From JABAYQ01 sp042091225 (lineage in GTDB: Bacteria > Bacteroidota > Bacteroidia > Flavobacteriales > UBA7312), in the NCBI GenBank assembly GCA_042091225.1, contig JBELHW010000005.1:4474-68473 (forward strand): a DNA stretch of 64,000 nucleotides. The letters run 5' to 3'. Below the pieces are notes generated by a model. That model had not been told where the DNA came from, did not search any database, and saw only the letters and a list, made by a program, of their open reading frames with translations. Below are positions 17,661 through 26,212 of this stretch, piece after piece; the stretch's first letter is position 1; every line of letters begins with the position of its first letter. The translations under genes were made by a program, and so were the position numbers.

Positions 17661-18302
17661 ATGTCATTATTATTACTGATACTTTCTGATTTAGATTATT
17701 TGGGAACACCAATTTTTGATCAAAAAGATTTTATAAAACTTCTAGTAAAGTCAACCTTTAATTTTCTTGTTGTAGGGATTATTGTTAGATATATTTATTA
17801 CACAACTTCTAAAAATAAGGATTATTTATTTACATATATTCTTATTAGTACCACTGTTTTTTTACTTTGTTTTCTTTTAGAAAATGTGAAGCTAGAGTTA
17901 GGATTTGCGTTAGGATTATTTGCAATTTTTGGTATTATTAGATACCGTACTGATCCTATTCCAATTAAAGAGATGACCTATCTATTTATTGTTATAGGTA
18001 TTTCGGTTATGAACGCTTTAGCAAATAAAAAAATTAGTTATTCAGAGCTGATTTTTGCCAATTTAATTTTTATTGCATTTACTTATATTCTAGAAAAAAT
18101 TTGGCTTCTTAAACACGAAACTAGAAAAACGATAGTTTATGAGAAAATTGAATTTATTACCCCTGATAAAAAAGATGAGTTGTTAGCTGATTTAAAACTA
18201 AGAACAGGCCTTAATATAACAAGGGTTGAAGTTAGAAACATTGACTTTTTAAGAGATACTGCTTCGGTTCGAATTTTTTACTTTGAAGATGAAGAAAAGT
18301 AG
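17661..18302 (+). CDS. DUF4956 membrane protein
   Basis: Product of 213 aa with about four to five transmembrane segments in the first 155 residues and a cytoplasmic C-terminal domain. The family signature LGFALGLFAIFGIIRYRTDPIPIKEMTYLF is present (residues about 75-104), with conserved basic and acidic residues within the membrane region. It lies two bases behind the VTC gene, a pairing I recall as widespread across bacteria. By analogy with the eukaryotic VTC complex, where polymer is made and threaded through a membrane, it is a candidate channel or anchor for the polymerase; this is inference. The gene overlaps the following barrel gene by 14 bases. Confidence 0.88.
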   Translation: MSLLLLILSDLDYLGTPIFDQKDFIKLLVKSTFNFLVVGIIVRYIYYTTSKNKDYLFTYILISTTVFLLCFLLENVKLELGFALGLFAIFGIIRYRTDPIPIKEMTYLFIVIGISVMNALANKKISYSELIFANLIFIAFTYILEKIWLLKHETRKTIVYEKIEFITPDKKDELLADLKLRTGLNITRVEVRNIDFLRDTASVRIFYFEDEEK

Positions 18303-18894
18303 CCTTATACTTCTCTTTTTTCCACTTTTAATGTTTGGTCAAGAGTCTGATTTTAAACTATGGTCAAAGGCTTCGCTAAATTATTCAATAAATAAAAAAA
18401 CAGATATTACTTTTTCTCAAGGCTTGAGACTAAGAGAAAATGCAAACATTAAAGAAGAGGTATTCTCTAATTTTTCTATATCTAGAAAGTGGAACAAAAA
18501 GTGGCGTTTTGCAATAGACTATAGATTTATTGAAGAATACGATTTTTATTCTAACAGCAAATTAGAACATCGAATTAGTGTCGATGCAAGTTGGCGAAAA
18601 AAAATTGATAGACTAACCTTAAAAAGTCGCTCTCGTTTTCAGTACACCTCTAATTTAGTTTTTAGGAAGAGGCTTTCCTTGCATTATAATTTGCCAAAAA
18701 CTCCTTTAGAGCCATCTTTATTATTTGAATCGTTTTATGATTTTTCTACTTTTTCTAAAATAAGAGCTACATTAAGCGCTTCTTATCCTTTGGCTAAATC
18801 TATTGATTTAGATTTGTATTATAGGCTTCAAAATAACTTAAACGAATCTTCAATTATTTATATTTTAGGTTTAGGATTTTCCTATGACATCTAA
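18289..18894 (+). CDS. DUF2490-like outer-membrane beta-barrel
   Basis: Product of 201 aa from the ATG at 18289; a TTG two codons earlier is possible. The signal peptide ends FGQ. The mature part is a run of short amphipathic strands rich in Trp, Arg and Tyr (WSKASLNYSINKKTDITFSQGLRLREN, KWNKKWRFAIDYRFIEEYDF, RISVDASWRKKIDRL), the usual look of the DUF2490 barrel family, ending with aromatic Tyr/Asp residues. It starts inside the DUF4956 gene and is followed after two bases by the rhomboid gene. In this context it could be the outer-membrane partner of the CotH/VTC/DUF4956 set. Function is otherwise unknown. Confidence 0.75.
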   Translation: MKKSSLILLFFPLLMFGQESDFKLWSKASLNYSINKKTDITFSQGLRLRENANIKEEVFSNFSISRKWNKKWRFAIDYRFIEEYDFYSNSKLEHRISVDASWRKKIDRLTLKSRSRFQYTSNLVFRKRLSLHYNLPKTPLEPSLLFESFYDFSTFSKIRATLSASYPLAKSIDLDLYYRLQNNLNESSIIYILGLGFSYDI

Positions 18895-18896
18895 CT

Positions 18897-19556
18897 ATGA
18901 CACTTAAGGGTAAAAATATAAAGTCAATTCTTTTTTTTCCAGTACTTTTTGCTCTGCTTATTGTTATAATTAAAGTCATAGAACATTTTGGAGATTTTAA
19001 TTTTAGTGTTTATGGAGTTCTTCCTAGAGATTTTTCTGGCTTAAAAGGAATTATTTTCTCCCCTTTAATTCACAGTGACTTTTCACACCTTACAAATAAT
19101 ACAATTCCTATTTTAGTGCTTTTACTTTCGTTAAGATATTTTTATAAATCTATTTCAATAGAAATTTTCTTTTGGTCTTGGTTAATAAGCGGATTTTTAC
19201 TTTGGTGTTTTGCAAGACAAAATTTTCATATAGGTGCTAGCGGATTAATTTATGCATTATCCTCTTTCTTGTTTTTTAGTGGCTTCATTCGTAAGCATAC
19301 AAGATTAATGGCCGTTTCTATGTTTGTAGTCTTTCTGTATGGTAGTTTAGTTTGGGGGATATTTCCTTTACAAGAAAAAGTTTCATGGGAAGGGCATCTG
19401 ACTGGAGCTGTTGCGGGAATTCTTTTAGCTTTTTGGTTCAGAAAAGAAGGTCCTCCAAAACAGATATATCAATATGAAATTGATGAAGCAGAAGAAGAAA
19501 TAGCCAAGCAAAACCCTACAATTACTTATTACTACAAAGAAGGCGATCAGAACTGA
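18897..19556 (+). CDS. Rhomboid-family intramembrane serine protease
   Basis: Product of 219 aa with six membrane helices. The catalytic pair is intact: GASG with Ser 115 and His 167 in WEGHLTG. The Asn-rich HLTNNTIP after helix 2 supplies the oxyanion residues, preceded by SPLIHSDFSHL. It cleaves membrane-tethered substrates within the bilayer. It sits two bases after the DUF2490 gene, so it is probably the last gene of the cluster. In other bacteria rhomboids trim sorting tags of secreted surface proteins, which is an attractive but untested idea here. Its 3' end overlaps the convergent outer-membrane-protein gene by ten bases, with no terminator visible between. Confidence 0.92.
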   Translation: MTLKGKNIKSILFFPVLFALLIVIIKVIEHFGDFNFSVYGVLPRDFSGLKGIIFSPLIHSDFSHLTNNTIPILVLLLSLRYFYKSISIEIFFWSWLISGFLLWCFARQNFHIGASGLIYALSSFLFFSGFIRKHTRLMAVSMFVVFLYGSLVWGIFPLQEKVSWEGHLTGAVAGILLAFWFRKEGPPKQIYQYEIDEAEEEIAKQNPTITYYYKEGDQN

Positions 19557-20452
19557 TATTTATATCCTAAAGATGCAATAATACTTCTGGTTAATCCATC
19601 TGGCCTTACCTTTCTTACTATCAAAGGCGAACCAACATCAAAATTGATTGAGCTACTTTGTGAAATAGTATAGTTTAAAAACAAGTTAAGATTTACTGTT
19701 AATCCATCAGAGCCTTCTATTGTTTGACTTTTATTGTTTTGATCTATAAATGTATCTTCTCCTAAATGATAAATAGAGAGTAAGCTAGTTGAAAGTTGAA
19801 ATTTTTCTGTTTTTGACAATTCGTAACTACCTCTCAATAGGATGTCTCCTTTTCGTTCTAACAAATTAGTGCTTTGAAAATCGAAAAAATAACTTGAGCT
19901 ATCATATACCTCGGACTCGAATGTGTTTTTAGTTTGCGAAATAGGTAATTGTGTGGCTAGGTTTATTTGTAGTTTATTAATGTTTGTCGCATAAGCTAGA
20001 ATAAGATCAGTTGAGCCTAAGCTTGGCTGGAAATCAAAAGGTAATGGTTTATCCTCATTTAAATTATTTCCATCATTTAAAGGAAGTTTTAGCCCAGCGG
20101 TTATGCTTGATTTCTGAGAAAGTTGATAATTACTAATAACAAATAAATCGGACAAACCTGTGCTGCTTAGATTTTCATTGCTTTGAGAAATTGAAGTAAG
20201 CTTTGCGCTGACAGATAGCTTTTGCCCTATTATTCTCTGAAAAGAAACATAAGGGGCTATAATATTTATGTTGTTATCAGCTTTACCAACAGACGAACCT
20301 ATTTTAAATTGATTGTTGTATGTTGTATTGTTCGATTCCGAATTCTGAATTCCGTTTAGAGAGCAAAAACCGGCGTCACTACAGCCTTGACTATAAGCAG
20401 AATTAATAAAAATTAGGATATTAAAAAGTAGAATTAAATTGAGTTTTTTCAT
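19547..20452 (-). CDS. Predicted outer-membrane beta-barrel protein
   Basis: Product of 301 aa, signal peptide cut before QGCSDAGFCSL. That mature N-terminus with its two Cys recurs in a Bacteroidota family I recall only as hypothetical. The remainder is beta-rich with repeated strand-turn patterns (SDLFVISNYQLSQKSSITAGLKLPL, SLGSTDLILAYATN, GDILLRGSYEL) and ends in YKYQF, a typical C-terminal barrel strand. It is probably a porin or transporter-like barrel; the substrate is unknown. A TATTTTTG (complement of 20478-20485) upstream resembles a -7 box without a clear -33 partner. Confidence 0.72.
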   Translation of the reverse strand: MKKLNLILLFNILIFINSAYSQGCSDAGFCSLNGIQNSESNNTTYNNQFKIGSSVGKADNNINIIAPYVSFQRIIGQKLSVSAKLTSISQSNENLSSTGLSDLFVISNYQLSQKSSITAGLKLPLNDGNNLNEDKPLPFDFQPSLGSTDLILAYATNINKLQINLATQLPISQTKNTFESEVYDSSSYFFDFQSTNLLERKGDILLRGSYELSKTEKFQLSTSLLSIYHLGEDTFIDQNNKSQTIEGSDGLTVNLNLFLNYTISQSSSINFDVGSPLIVRKVRPDGLTRSIIASLGYKYQF

Positions 20453-20508
20453 GTAAGTTTTTCATTTGTTTAATATGCAAAAATAAACGAAAATCTTTAA
20501 GAATTATT

Positions 20509-20748
20509 TCATTGAACTTTATTTTCACTTTTGACTCCCCAAGCAGTCTTATACCAAGCTCTTTCGTGAAGATAATAAAAAACCATTTTTATAATACTTT
20601 CTGCTATTGCAATGCCTGTTGCTTTTTGAGCTGCATTTGGGTCATCATTAAAAAATATGAGAGCAAGCACAAAAGTTGTTGCAGAAGCAATAATTCTCCA
20701 TGTAAATGTTTTGGCAATATGTCTTTTTCTTGTAATTTTCTTTTTCAT
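20509..20748 (-). CDS. DUF2061 small membrane protein
   Basis: Product of 79 aa with the DUF2061 pattern: basic N-terminus, KTFTWRIIASATTFVLALIFF, GIAIAESIIKMVFYYLHERAWYKTAWG. It has two membrane segments. The function of the family is unknown. It lies between a barrel protein and a PAP2-like protein on the same strand, with 34 bases to its upstream neighbour. Confidence 0.88.
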   Translation of the reverse strand: MKKKITRKRHIAKTFTWRIIASATTFVLALIFFNDDPNAAQKATGIAIAESIIKMVFYYLHERAWYKTAWGVKSENKVQ

Positions 20749-20782
20749 ACCAATTTAAATCAAGTAACAATATAAATCTATT

Positions 20783-21385
20783 TTATAATAAAACAGCTCC
20801 TAATTCTATAATAAAGCCAATTAAAAAGCCTGCGTATACCTGTTTAGCGTTATGAGAATTTGTTTCTAATCTAGCAAAACCAATCAGACCGGAAAGCAAA
20901 GTAATCGCCATTACAATTAACAACCAGTCTAAATTAAACCTATAATTTAATCCTATTAGAGCTCCTAACAAGCCCCCTACACCGAGCATATGTACGCTAA
21001 TTTTCCACTTTAAGGTTACTAAAAGTGCTATGGCAATTACAGCTATTGCACCCACCATCATTAAATACAAGCTATTGGGTAATTGTAATTTTAACAAAAT
21101 TTCAAAACAAAGATAATACCATAAAACGGTTAGTGTAAATGGCCATTTTCGCTGTTCTGCTTTTTTCATATATAGATCATCGATAACCTTTAGTTTTTTC
21201 AAAATAAATGCAGTTAAAACCGGAAAAATAATAGTGAATATAACTAGAATAATAAATACTACATTTTGTAATTCATGACTTATACTTTGTTGAACGTATG
21301 GATTAAATTGGAATAAAATAATCATTGCATACAACGGCATAAACATTGGATGACCTATAATAGATATTATATTTGCTACTTTCAT
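20783..21385 (-). CDS. PAP2-like integral membrane protein
   Basis: Product of 200 aa with about six membrane segments. The segments KISVHMLGVGGLLGAL and ETNSHNAKQVYAGFLIG are spaced like the second and third motifs of the PAP2 phosphatase superfamily (SxHM and SHxxxQVxAG). The classical first motif (KxxxxxxRP) is only loosely matched by KAEQRKWPF. It would act on a lipid phosphate in the membrane if active. The degenerate first motif leaves activity uncertain. It starts four bases after the rpoN stop and is probably co-transcribed with it. Confidence 0.65.
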   Translation of the reverse strand: MKVANIISIIGHPMFMPLYAMIILFQFNPYVQQSISHELQNVVFIILVIFTIIFPVLTAFILKKLKVIDDLYMKKAEQRKWPFTLTVLWYYLCFEILLKLQLPNSLYLMMVGAIAVIAIALLVTLKWKISVHMLGVGGLLGALIGLNYRFNLDWLLIVMAITLLSGLIGFARLETNSHNAKQVYAGFLIGFIIELGAVLL

Positions 21386-21389
21386 TAAT

Positions 21390-22727
21390 TTACAATTCTC
21401 GCCTTAATTTTGAGCTAGCTATTTTAAGTTGCTGTCTATATTTCGACACAGTTCTTCTAGCAACAAGAAATTCTGATTCATTTAACTTTTCAGATAATTG
21501 ATCATCGGTAAAAGGAATTTTTTTATCTTCTTTTTCAATTATTTCTTTAAGTAAATTCTTTATCACCTTAGTTGAAATAGAGGTTCCGTCTTCTTTATGA
21601 TATGCTTCAGAAAAGAACTCTTTTAAAAGAAATGTTCCGAAAGGAGTTTCTATATATTTACTATTTGTTACTCTTGAGACAGTAGAAATATCCATTTTAA
21701 TTTTTTGGGCAACATCCAGTAGCTTCATTGGTTGGAGGTGTTTCTCGTCTCCAGACTTAAAAAATTGAGATTGAATTTCTAAAATACAGTTCATTGTATT
21801 TAATAAGGTTTTCTCTCTTTGAATAATAGCGTTTGCAAACCAATCTGCATTCTCTATTTTTTGAGTTAGAAAAACAATAGCTTCCTTATCTTTACTTTTT
21901 TTAACATCAGATAACATTTTTTTATAGTAATCACTTGATTTAACTTTTCTATTTCCAATGTGATTGAGAGAAAGTTGAAATTCATTATTATTAATAGTCA
22001 ATAAAAAATCGGGGCTGATGTAGCTTGTATTGTCTTCTTTAGCTGAATATGCCGCTCCAGGTTTTGGGTTGAGGCTAGCAACCAATTTGTACACAGACTT
22101 TAAATCACCTTCTGTTATTTCTAGATTAGAACAAATTTTCTCATAATTTTTAGAAGTAAATGAAGCGAAATGATTTTCTAAAATATTTATAGCAAGTTTT
22201 TGAATTTCTGTTTTCTCTTTTAAAGAAAGTTGTAGAATAAGACATTCTTTTAAATCTCGAGCTCCTACACCGGTGGGCTCTAAAGATTGTATACATTTTA
22301 ATAGTTCTAATAATTTTTGCTCGCTAACGTTCTGATTATATTCAAATAGAAGATCGTCGCTCACCTCTAATAGACTTCGACTTAAAAATCCGTTTTCATC
22401 TAGACAACCTATTAAAAAGAGGCATATTTTTTCGTTTTCAGAAGATAAGTTTTCTAAAAAAAGCTGACTACTTAGATAATCTTGCAGACCTATTTCTCTT
22501 TCTTTAACTACGTTTGTATTAAATTCTTTGTTGTTTGAAGAGTTTGAATTTTTATAATACGCTTCTTGTTCAGAATCTTCAACTTCCTCTAGTGTAGGAT
22601 TTTCTTCTAATTCTGATTCTATTCTTTTTGATAAAGAAGACAAAGGAATTTGTAACAGGTTTAAAAATTGAATCTGTTTAGGAGATAATTTTAGCTTTTG
22701 TTCTTGTTTTAATCTTTGTTTTTGCAT
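21390..22727 (-). CDS. rpoN: RNA polymerase sigma-54 factor
   Basis: Product of 445 aa. Region I is present at the N-terminus (QKQRLKQEQKLKLSPKQIQFLNLLQIP, Gln/Leu-rich) and is followed by an acidic region II. The core-binding region has LEPTGVGARDLKECL. The C-terminal RpoN box (ARRTVSKYRQ, residues 423-432) reads the -24 element. It confers activator-dependent transcription from GG/GC promoters; no AAA+ activator is encoded in the window. It starts three bases after the asnS stop on the same strand, the two apparently forming an operon. Confidence 0.96.
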   Translation of the reverse strand: MQKQRLKQEQKLKLSPKQIQFLNLLQIPLSSLSKRIESELEENPTLEEVEDSEQEAYYKNSNSSNNKEFNTNVVKEREIGLQDYLSSQLFLENLSSENEKICLFLIGCLDENGFLSRSLLEVSDDLLFEYNQNVSEQKLLELLKCIQSLEPTGVGARDLKECLILQLSLKEKTEIQKLAINILENHFASFTSKNYEKICSNLEITEGDLKSVYKLVASLNPKPGAAYSAKEDNTSYISPDFLLTINNNEFQLSLNHIGNRKVKSSDYYKKMLSDVKKSKDKEAIVFLTQKIENADWFANAIIQREKTLLNTMNCILEIQSQFFKSGDEKHLQPMKLLDVAQKIKMDISTVSRVTNSKYIETPFGTFLLKEFFSEAYHKEDGTSISTKVIKNLLKEIIEKEDKKIPFTDDQLSEKLNESEFLVARRTVSKYRQQLKIASSKLRREL

Positions 22728-22730
22728 GCT

Positions 22731-24173
22731 TTAAAAGTCAGCATTCTGTGGGTATCTTGGGAACGGAATGACGTCTCTTACGTTTTTCATGCCTGTAACG
22801 AACATTATTAATCGTTCAAAGCCTAGCCCAAACCCGCTATGAGGACAGCTTCCGAACTCCCTAGTCTCCAAATACCACCATAACTCTTGTATATCTACAT
22901 CCATTTCTTCCATCCTAGCTTTTAAAATGTCTAGATTTTCTTCTCTTTGCGAACCTCCAACTATTTCACCAATGCCAGGAAATAGTATATCCATGGCACG
23001 AACGGTTTCGCCGTCCTCATTCATTTTCATGTAGAAAGCTTTAATTCCCTTAGGGTAATCGGTTAAAATAACAGGTTTTTTAAACTTTTTTTCAACTAAA
23101 AAACGTTCGTGTTCAGACTGTAAATCAGCTCCAAAACCTTCAATTAGGTATTTGAATTTTTTCTTTTTATTTGGCTTAGAATTTCGCAAGATATCGATAG
23201 CCTCCCTATAAGTAAGCCTTTCAAAATCATTGTCTATAACAAAGTTTAATCGTTCAATTAGCTCCATTTCAGAGCGTTCATTTTGGGGTAGATTTTTTTC
23301 TTCTTCTTTCAGTCTTTTATTTAAAAAAAGCAAATCATCCTTACATTTATCTAGAGAATATTTTATACAGTATTTCAAAAAATCTTCTGCTAAATCCATA
23401 TTGTCATCCAGTGTATTGAATGCAACCTCAGGTTCAATCATCCAAAATTCGGACAAATGTCTGGAAGTGTTTGAGTTTTCAGCTCTAAAGGTAGGGCCAA
23501 AAGTGTAAACTTCTCCAAGTGCTAATGCTCCTAATTCGGCTTCTAGTTGACCAGAAACTGTAAGGTTTGTTTTTTTTCCAAAAAAGTCATGAGAAAAATC
23601 TGTATTCCCATCCTCTTTTTTTGGCAAAGAATCTAAATTTAAATTAGTGACCTGAAACATTTCACCTGCACCCTCTGCGTCGGCACCTGTAATTATGGGA
23701 GTATTCATATAAACAAAGCCTCTTTCATTAAAAAAGTTGTGTACAGCAAACGAAAGTACGTGTCGAACTCTAAAAACAGCACTGAATGTATTTGTTCTAA
23801 ATCTTAGATGAGCTTTTTCTCTTAAAAATTCTAGACTATGTCTTTTAGGCTGAAGGGGGTAAGTATCGGCGTTTGCCAAGCCTATTATGTCTATTTTATT
23901 TGCTTTTATTTCTACTTTCTGTCCTCCTCCTTGCGATTCTATTAATTCTCCTTCAACAGAAATACACGCTCCGGTAGCAATGTCTTTCAAAGTGTCTTCG
24001 CTAAAGGTAATGGATTCTGCAACGATTTGAATATTGTTAATTGTTGAGCCATCATTTAAAGCTATAAACGAAACATTTTTAGACCCTCTTTTTGTTCTAA
24101 CCCAACCTTTTACACAAACAGTTTTGCTTGTGAAATCGTCGCTCAAAAGAGCACATATTTTTGTTCTTTTCAT
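22731..24173 (-). CDS. asnS: Asparaginyl-tRNA synthetase
   Basis: Product of 480 aa, a class IIb synthetase that charges tRNA-Asn. The N-terminal OB-fold anticodon-binding domain (KGWVRTKRGSKNVSFIALNDG, to residue about 110) precedes the catalytic core, with motif 2 around FGPTFRAENSNTSRHLSEFWMIEPE and motif 3 GFGLGFERLIMFVTG near the C-terminus (about 448-462). FWMIEPEVAF favours Asn over Asp specificity. Length is normal. It has its own upstream region shared with the divergent TetR-efflux operon and carries rpoN behind it. Confidence 0.96.
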   Translation of the reverse strand: MKRTKICALLSDDFTSKTVCVKGWVRTKRGSKNVSFIALNDGSTINNIQIVAESITFSEDTLKDIATGACISVEGELIESQGGGQKVEIKANKIDIIGLANADTYPLQPKRHSLEFLREKAHLRFRTNTFSAVFRVRHVLSFAVHNFFNERGFVYMNTPIITGADAEGAGEMFQVTNLNLDSLPKKEDGNTDFSHDFFGKKTNLTVSGQLEAELGALALGEVYTFGPTFRAENSNTSRHLSEFWMIEPEVAFNTLDDNMDLAEDFLKYCIKYSLDKCKDDLLFLNKRLKEEEKNLPQNERSEMELIERLNFVIDNDFERLTYREAIDILRNSKPNKKKKFKYLIEGFGADLQSEHERFLVEKKFKKPVILTDYPKGIKAFYMKMNEDGETVRAMDILFPGIGEIVGGSQREENLDILKARMEEMDVDIQELWWYLETREFGSCPHSGFGLGFERLIMFVTGMKNVRDVIPFPRYPQNADF

Positions 24174-24197
24174 TCTGTAAATTATAAAATAACATTA

Positions 24198-24205
24198 CAA
24201 AGATA
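24198..24205 (-). promoter_or_regulatory. Possible -7 box of the asnS promoter
   Basis: On the minus strand this reads TATCTTTG, matching the Bacteroidota primary-sigma -7 consensus TAnnTTTG, 24 bases ahead of the asnS ATG. No clear -33 TTTG stands at the expected distance, so the call is tentative. Confidence 0.35.
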
Positions 24206-24258
24206 TTAAAAGAAATTTCATAAACTCAGATAATTTCGGAAACAATATTGAGGTTAAA

Positions 24259-24289
24259 TTGTTTCTTAAGTATTTTCTAATTAATTTTG
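24259..24289 (+). promoter_or_regulatory. Candidate promoter of the TetR-efflux operon
   Basis: TTG at 24259-24261, a 20-base spacer, then TAATTTTG at 24282-24289, fitting the Bacteroidota TTTG/TAnnTTTG layout. The start codon (24299) is only ten bases past the -7 box, so the transcript would be nearly leaderless. The TetR protein it drives would plausibly bind here, but I see no convincing inverted repeat. Confidence 0.5.
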
Positions 24290-24298
24290 CACTCCCAA

Positions 24299-24901
24299 AT
24301 GAAAAATAAACAAAATATAATTGAACAATCTTTGTTGCTTTTTATGAAAAGAGGGGTTCGATCTGTCAATATGGACGAAGTTTCTTCTCATCTAGGAATA
24401 TCAAAAAAAACGCTTTACTTACATGTTGATAATAAGTCTGATTTGGTTTGCCAAGCTTTTAAGTTTTTTTGTTATAAGTTATCTCATTCTTTAACTCTTA
24501 TTGTAAAAGAAGAAAAAAATGCAATAGATGAGTTGTATGAAATGGACGAGCAAATTTTCTTTCATTTAAAATCAATGCATATTTCAATTGTGAGCGAATT
24601 GAAAAAATATTATTTAGAAAGTTGGGAATTGATAGAAGACTTTAAAAAGAATTTTTTATTAAATCTTATCGAAACCAACATAACTAAAGGAATGAAACAA
24701 AAATTATATAGACAGGATTTAAATCCGAGTATGATATCAAAAATATTTATAAATAGAAGCGAAACCTTAGTAGATGGGGAGCTTTTTAATTATAGAGAGT
24801 TTGATTTGAAAGATGTTTTAAAAGAGCATAGAACTTACCACACTAGAGGAATTGCTTCCATAGAAGGGATTAAGCATTTAGAAGAAAATATAAAATCATG
24901 A
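24299..24901 (+). CDS. TetR/AcrR-family transcriptional regulator
   Basis: Product of 200 aa from the ATG at 24299; an upstream TTG overlaps the promoter -7 box and is rejected. The N-terminal helix-turn-helix is clear: IIEQSLLLFMKRGVRSVNMDEVSSHLGISKKTLYLHVDNKSDLV (residues about 5-50). The C-terminal half is helical and would bind an effector. It heads the TolC-HlyD-RND operon and its stop overlaps the TolC start by four bases (ATGA). It is therefore likely a local repressor of the pump, released by a pump substrate; that is inference from context. Confidence 0.9.
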   Translation: MKNKQNIIEQSLLLFMKRGVRSVNMDEVSSHLGISKKTLYLHVDNKSDLVCQAFKFFCYKLSHSLTLIVKEEKNAIDELYEMDEQIFFHLKSMHISIVSELKKYYLESWELIEDFKKNFLLNLIETNITKGMKQKLYRQDLNPSMISKIFINRSETLVDGELFNYREFDLKDVLKEHRTYHTRGIASIEGIKHLEENIKS

Positions 24902-26211
24902 TGAGAATAATTATTTTAATGTTTTTTGTTATTCCGCTTTTTGGTCAACAACAATTATCAGTACAACAGGCAGTAGAATTAGGCTTACAAAATAACAATG
25001 CAGTTAAAAATGCAAAGTTAGATGTGAAATACGCTAAGAAACAAGTTTTAGAAACAATAGCTATTGGGCTTCCTAAAATAAATGGAGAAGTTAATTGGCA
25101 GCATTTTTTAGAAATACCTACAACTCTAGTTCCTAGTGCTATGTTCAACCCCAATGCATCCGATGACGAATTTGCAGAGTTACAATTCGGAACTAGCCAT
25201 AACGCTACTTCAACTTTGTCTGGTTCTCAATTAATTTTTGATGGTAGTTATATTGTTGGCTTAAGAGCTTCTTCAATCTTCAAACAATTATCTATTAAGT
25301 CTTTAGAGTTGACCAAACAGCAAGTACAAGATAGTATAGCGGCAATGTATTATAACGTATTGGTAGCCCAAGACAGAAATGAATTTTTAAAATTAATTTA
25401 TGAAATTCATGTTGATATTCTAGACGAAATAAATGCCAAGTATGAGCAAGGGATGGTAGAAGATATTGATGTTGACAGAATGTCAATCACTCTTTCAAAT
25501 ATGAAAACGCAATATGAGAACATGAATAGGGTAACAGAAATGTCTCATGCAATGTTAAAGTTATTAATTGGTGTTTCCATAGATGAAAAATTATTATTGA
25601 CAGATAGTTTGTCGGGGCTTTTAAAAGCAAGCAAAAGTGTTTTAATACAAGAACCCGTTATTGAAAATAGAATTGAATATCAATTAGCTCAAACACAAGT
25701 TAAAGTAAATAAACTGGATGTAAAAAGATATCAATCTGTTTATTTACCAAGTATTGTAGCCTTCGGATCTTATAGTAAAAATGCTATGCGAAATGAATTT
25801 AACTTTACTGAAGATGGTAAATGGTATCCTTCTCAATTAGTTGGAATAAAAGCAACAATGAATATTTTTGACGGATTTTCCACCAGAACTAGAGTGCAAA
25901 AAGCAAAAATAAAGCTCGAGCAATCTAAAAACGATTTTCAACTGATGGAACAGTCGCTTAAATTAGAGCATATTGCAGCTCAATCTTCTTTTCTAACGGC
26001 AATTAGTAATCAAGAAATTCGTCAAAATAATTTAGACTTAAGTAAAAAGATTTACAGCAAAACAATGGTAAAATATAGAGAAGGACTAGTAAGTAGCATG
26101 GAATTGTCTCAGGCAGGTGCTGACTATATGAATGCGTTTTCTCAAAATTCTCAAGCTATTTATAGCTTATTAAAAGCAAAAACAAATTATCAACGAACAA
26201 TAGGAAATTAA
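24898..26211 (+). CDS. TolC-family outer-membrane efflux protein
   Basis: Product of 437 aa with signal peptide ending FGQQ. It has the duplicated coiled-coil layout of outer-membrane efflux proteins: LSVQQAVELGLQNNNAVKNAKLDVKYAKKQ at the N-terminus and RTRVQKAKIKLEQSKNDFQLMEQSLKLE later, with NIFDGFSTR before the second coil. It forms the outer-membrane exit duct of the tripartite pump encoded here. It starts within the TetR stop and is one base from the adaptor gene, so translation is probably coupled. Confidence 0.92.
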   Translation: MMRIIILMFFVIPLFGQQQLSVQQAVELGLQNNNAVKNAKLDVKYAKKQVLETIAIGLPKINGEVNWQHFLEIPTTLVPSAMFNPNASDDEFAELQFGTSHNATSTLSGSQLIFDGSYIVGLRASSIFKQLSIKSLELTKQQVQDSIAAMYYNVLVAQDRNEFLKLIYEIHVDILDEINAKYEQGMVEDIDVDRMSITLSNMKTQYENMNRVTEMSHAMLKLLIGVSIDEKLLLTDSLSGLLKASKSVLIQEPVIENRIEYQLAQTQVKVNKLDVKRYQSVYLPSIVAFGSYSKNAMRNEFNFTEDGKWYPSQLVGIKATMNIFDGFSTRTRVQKAKIKLEQSKNDFQLMEQSLKLEHIAAQSSFLTAISNQEIRQNNLDLSKKIYSKTMVKYREGLVSSMELSQAGADYMNAFSQNSQAIYSLLKAKTNYQRTIGN

Positions 26212-26212
26212 G

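Noticed and set aside
20512..20775. Plus-strand 87-codon frame opposite the DUF2061 gene
   Set aside because: It is a Cys-rich shadow of a recognised family on the other strand, with no family resemblance of its own.
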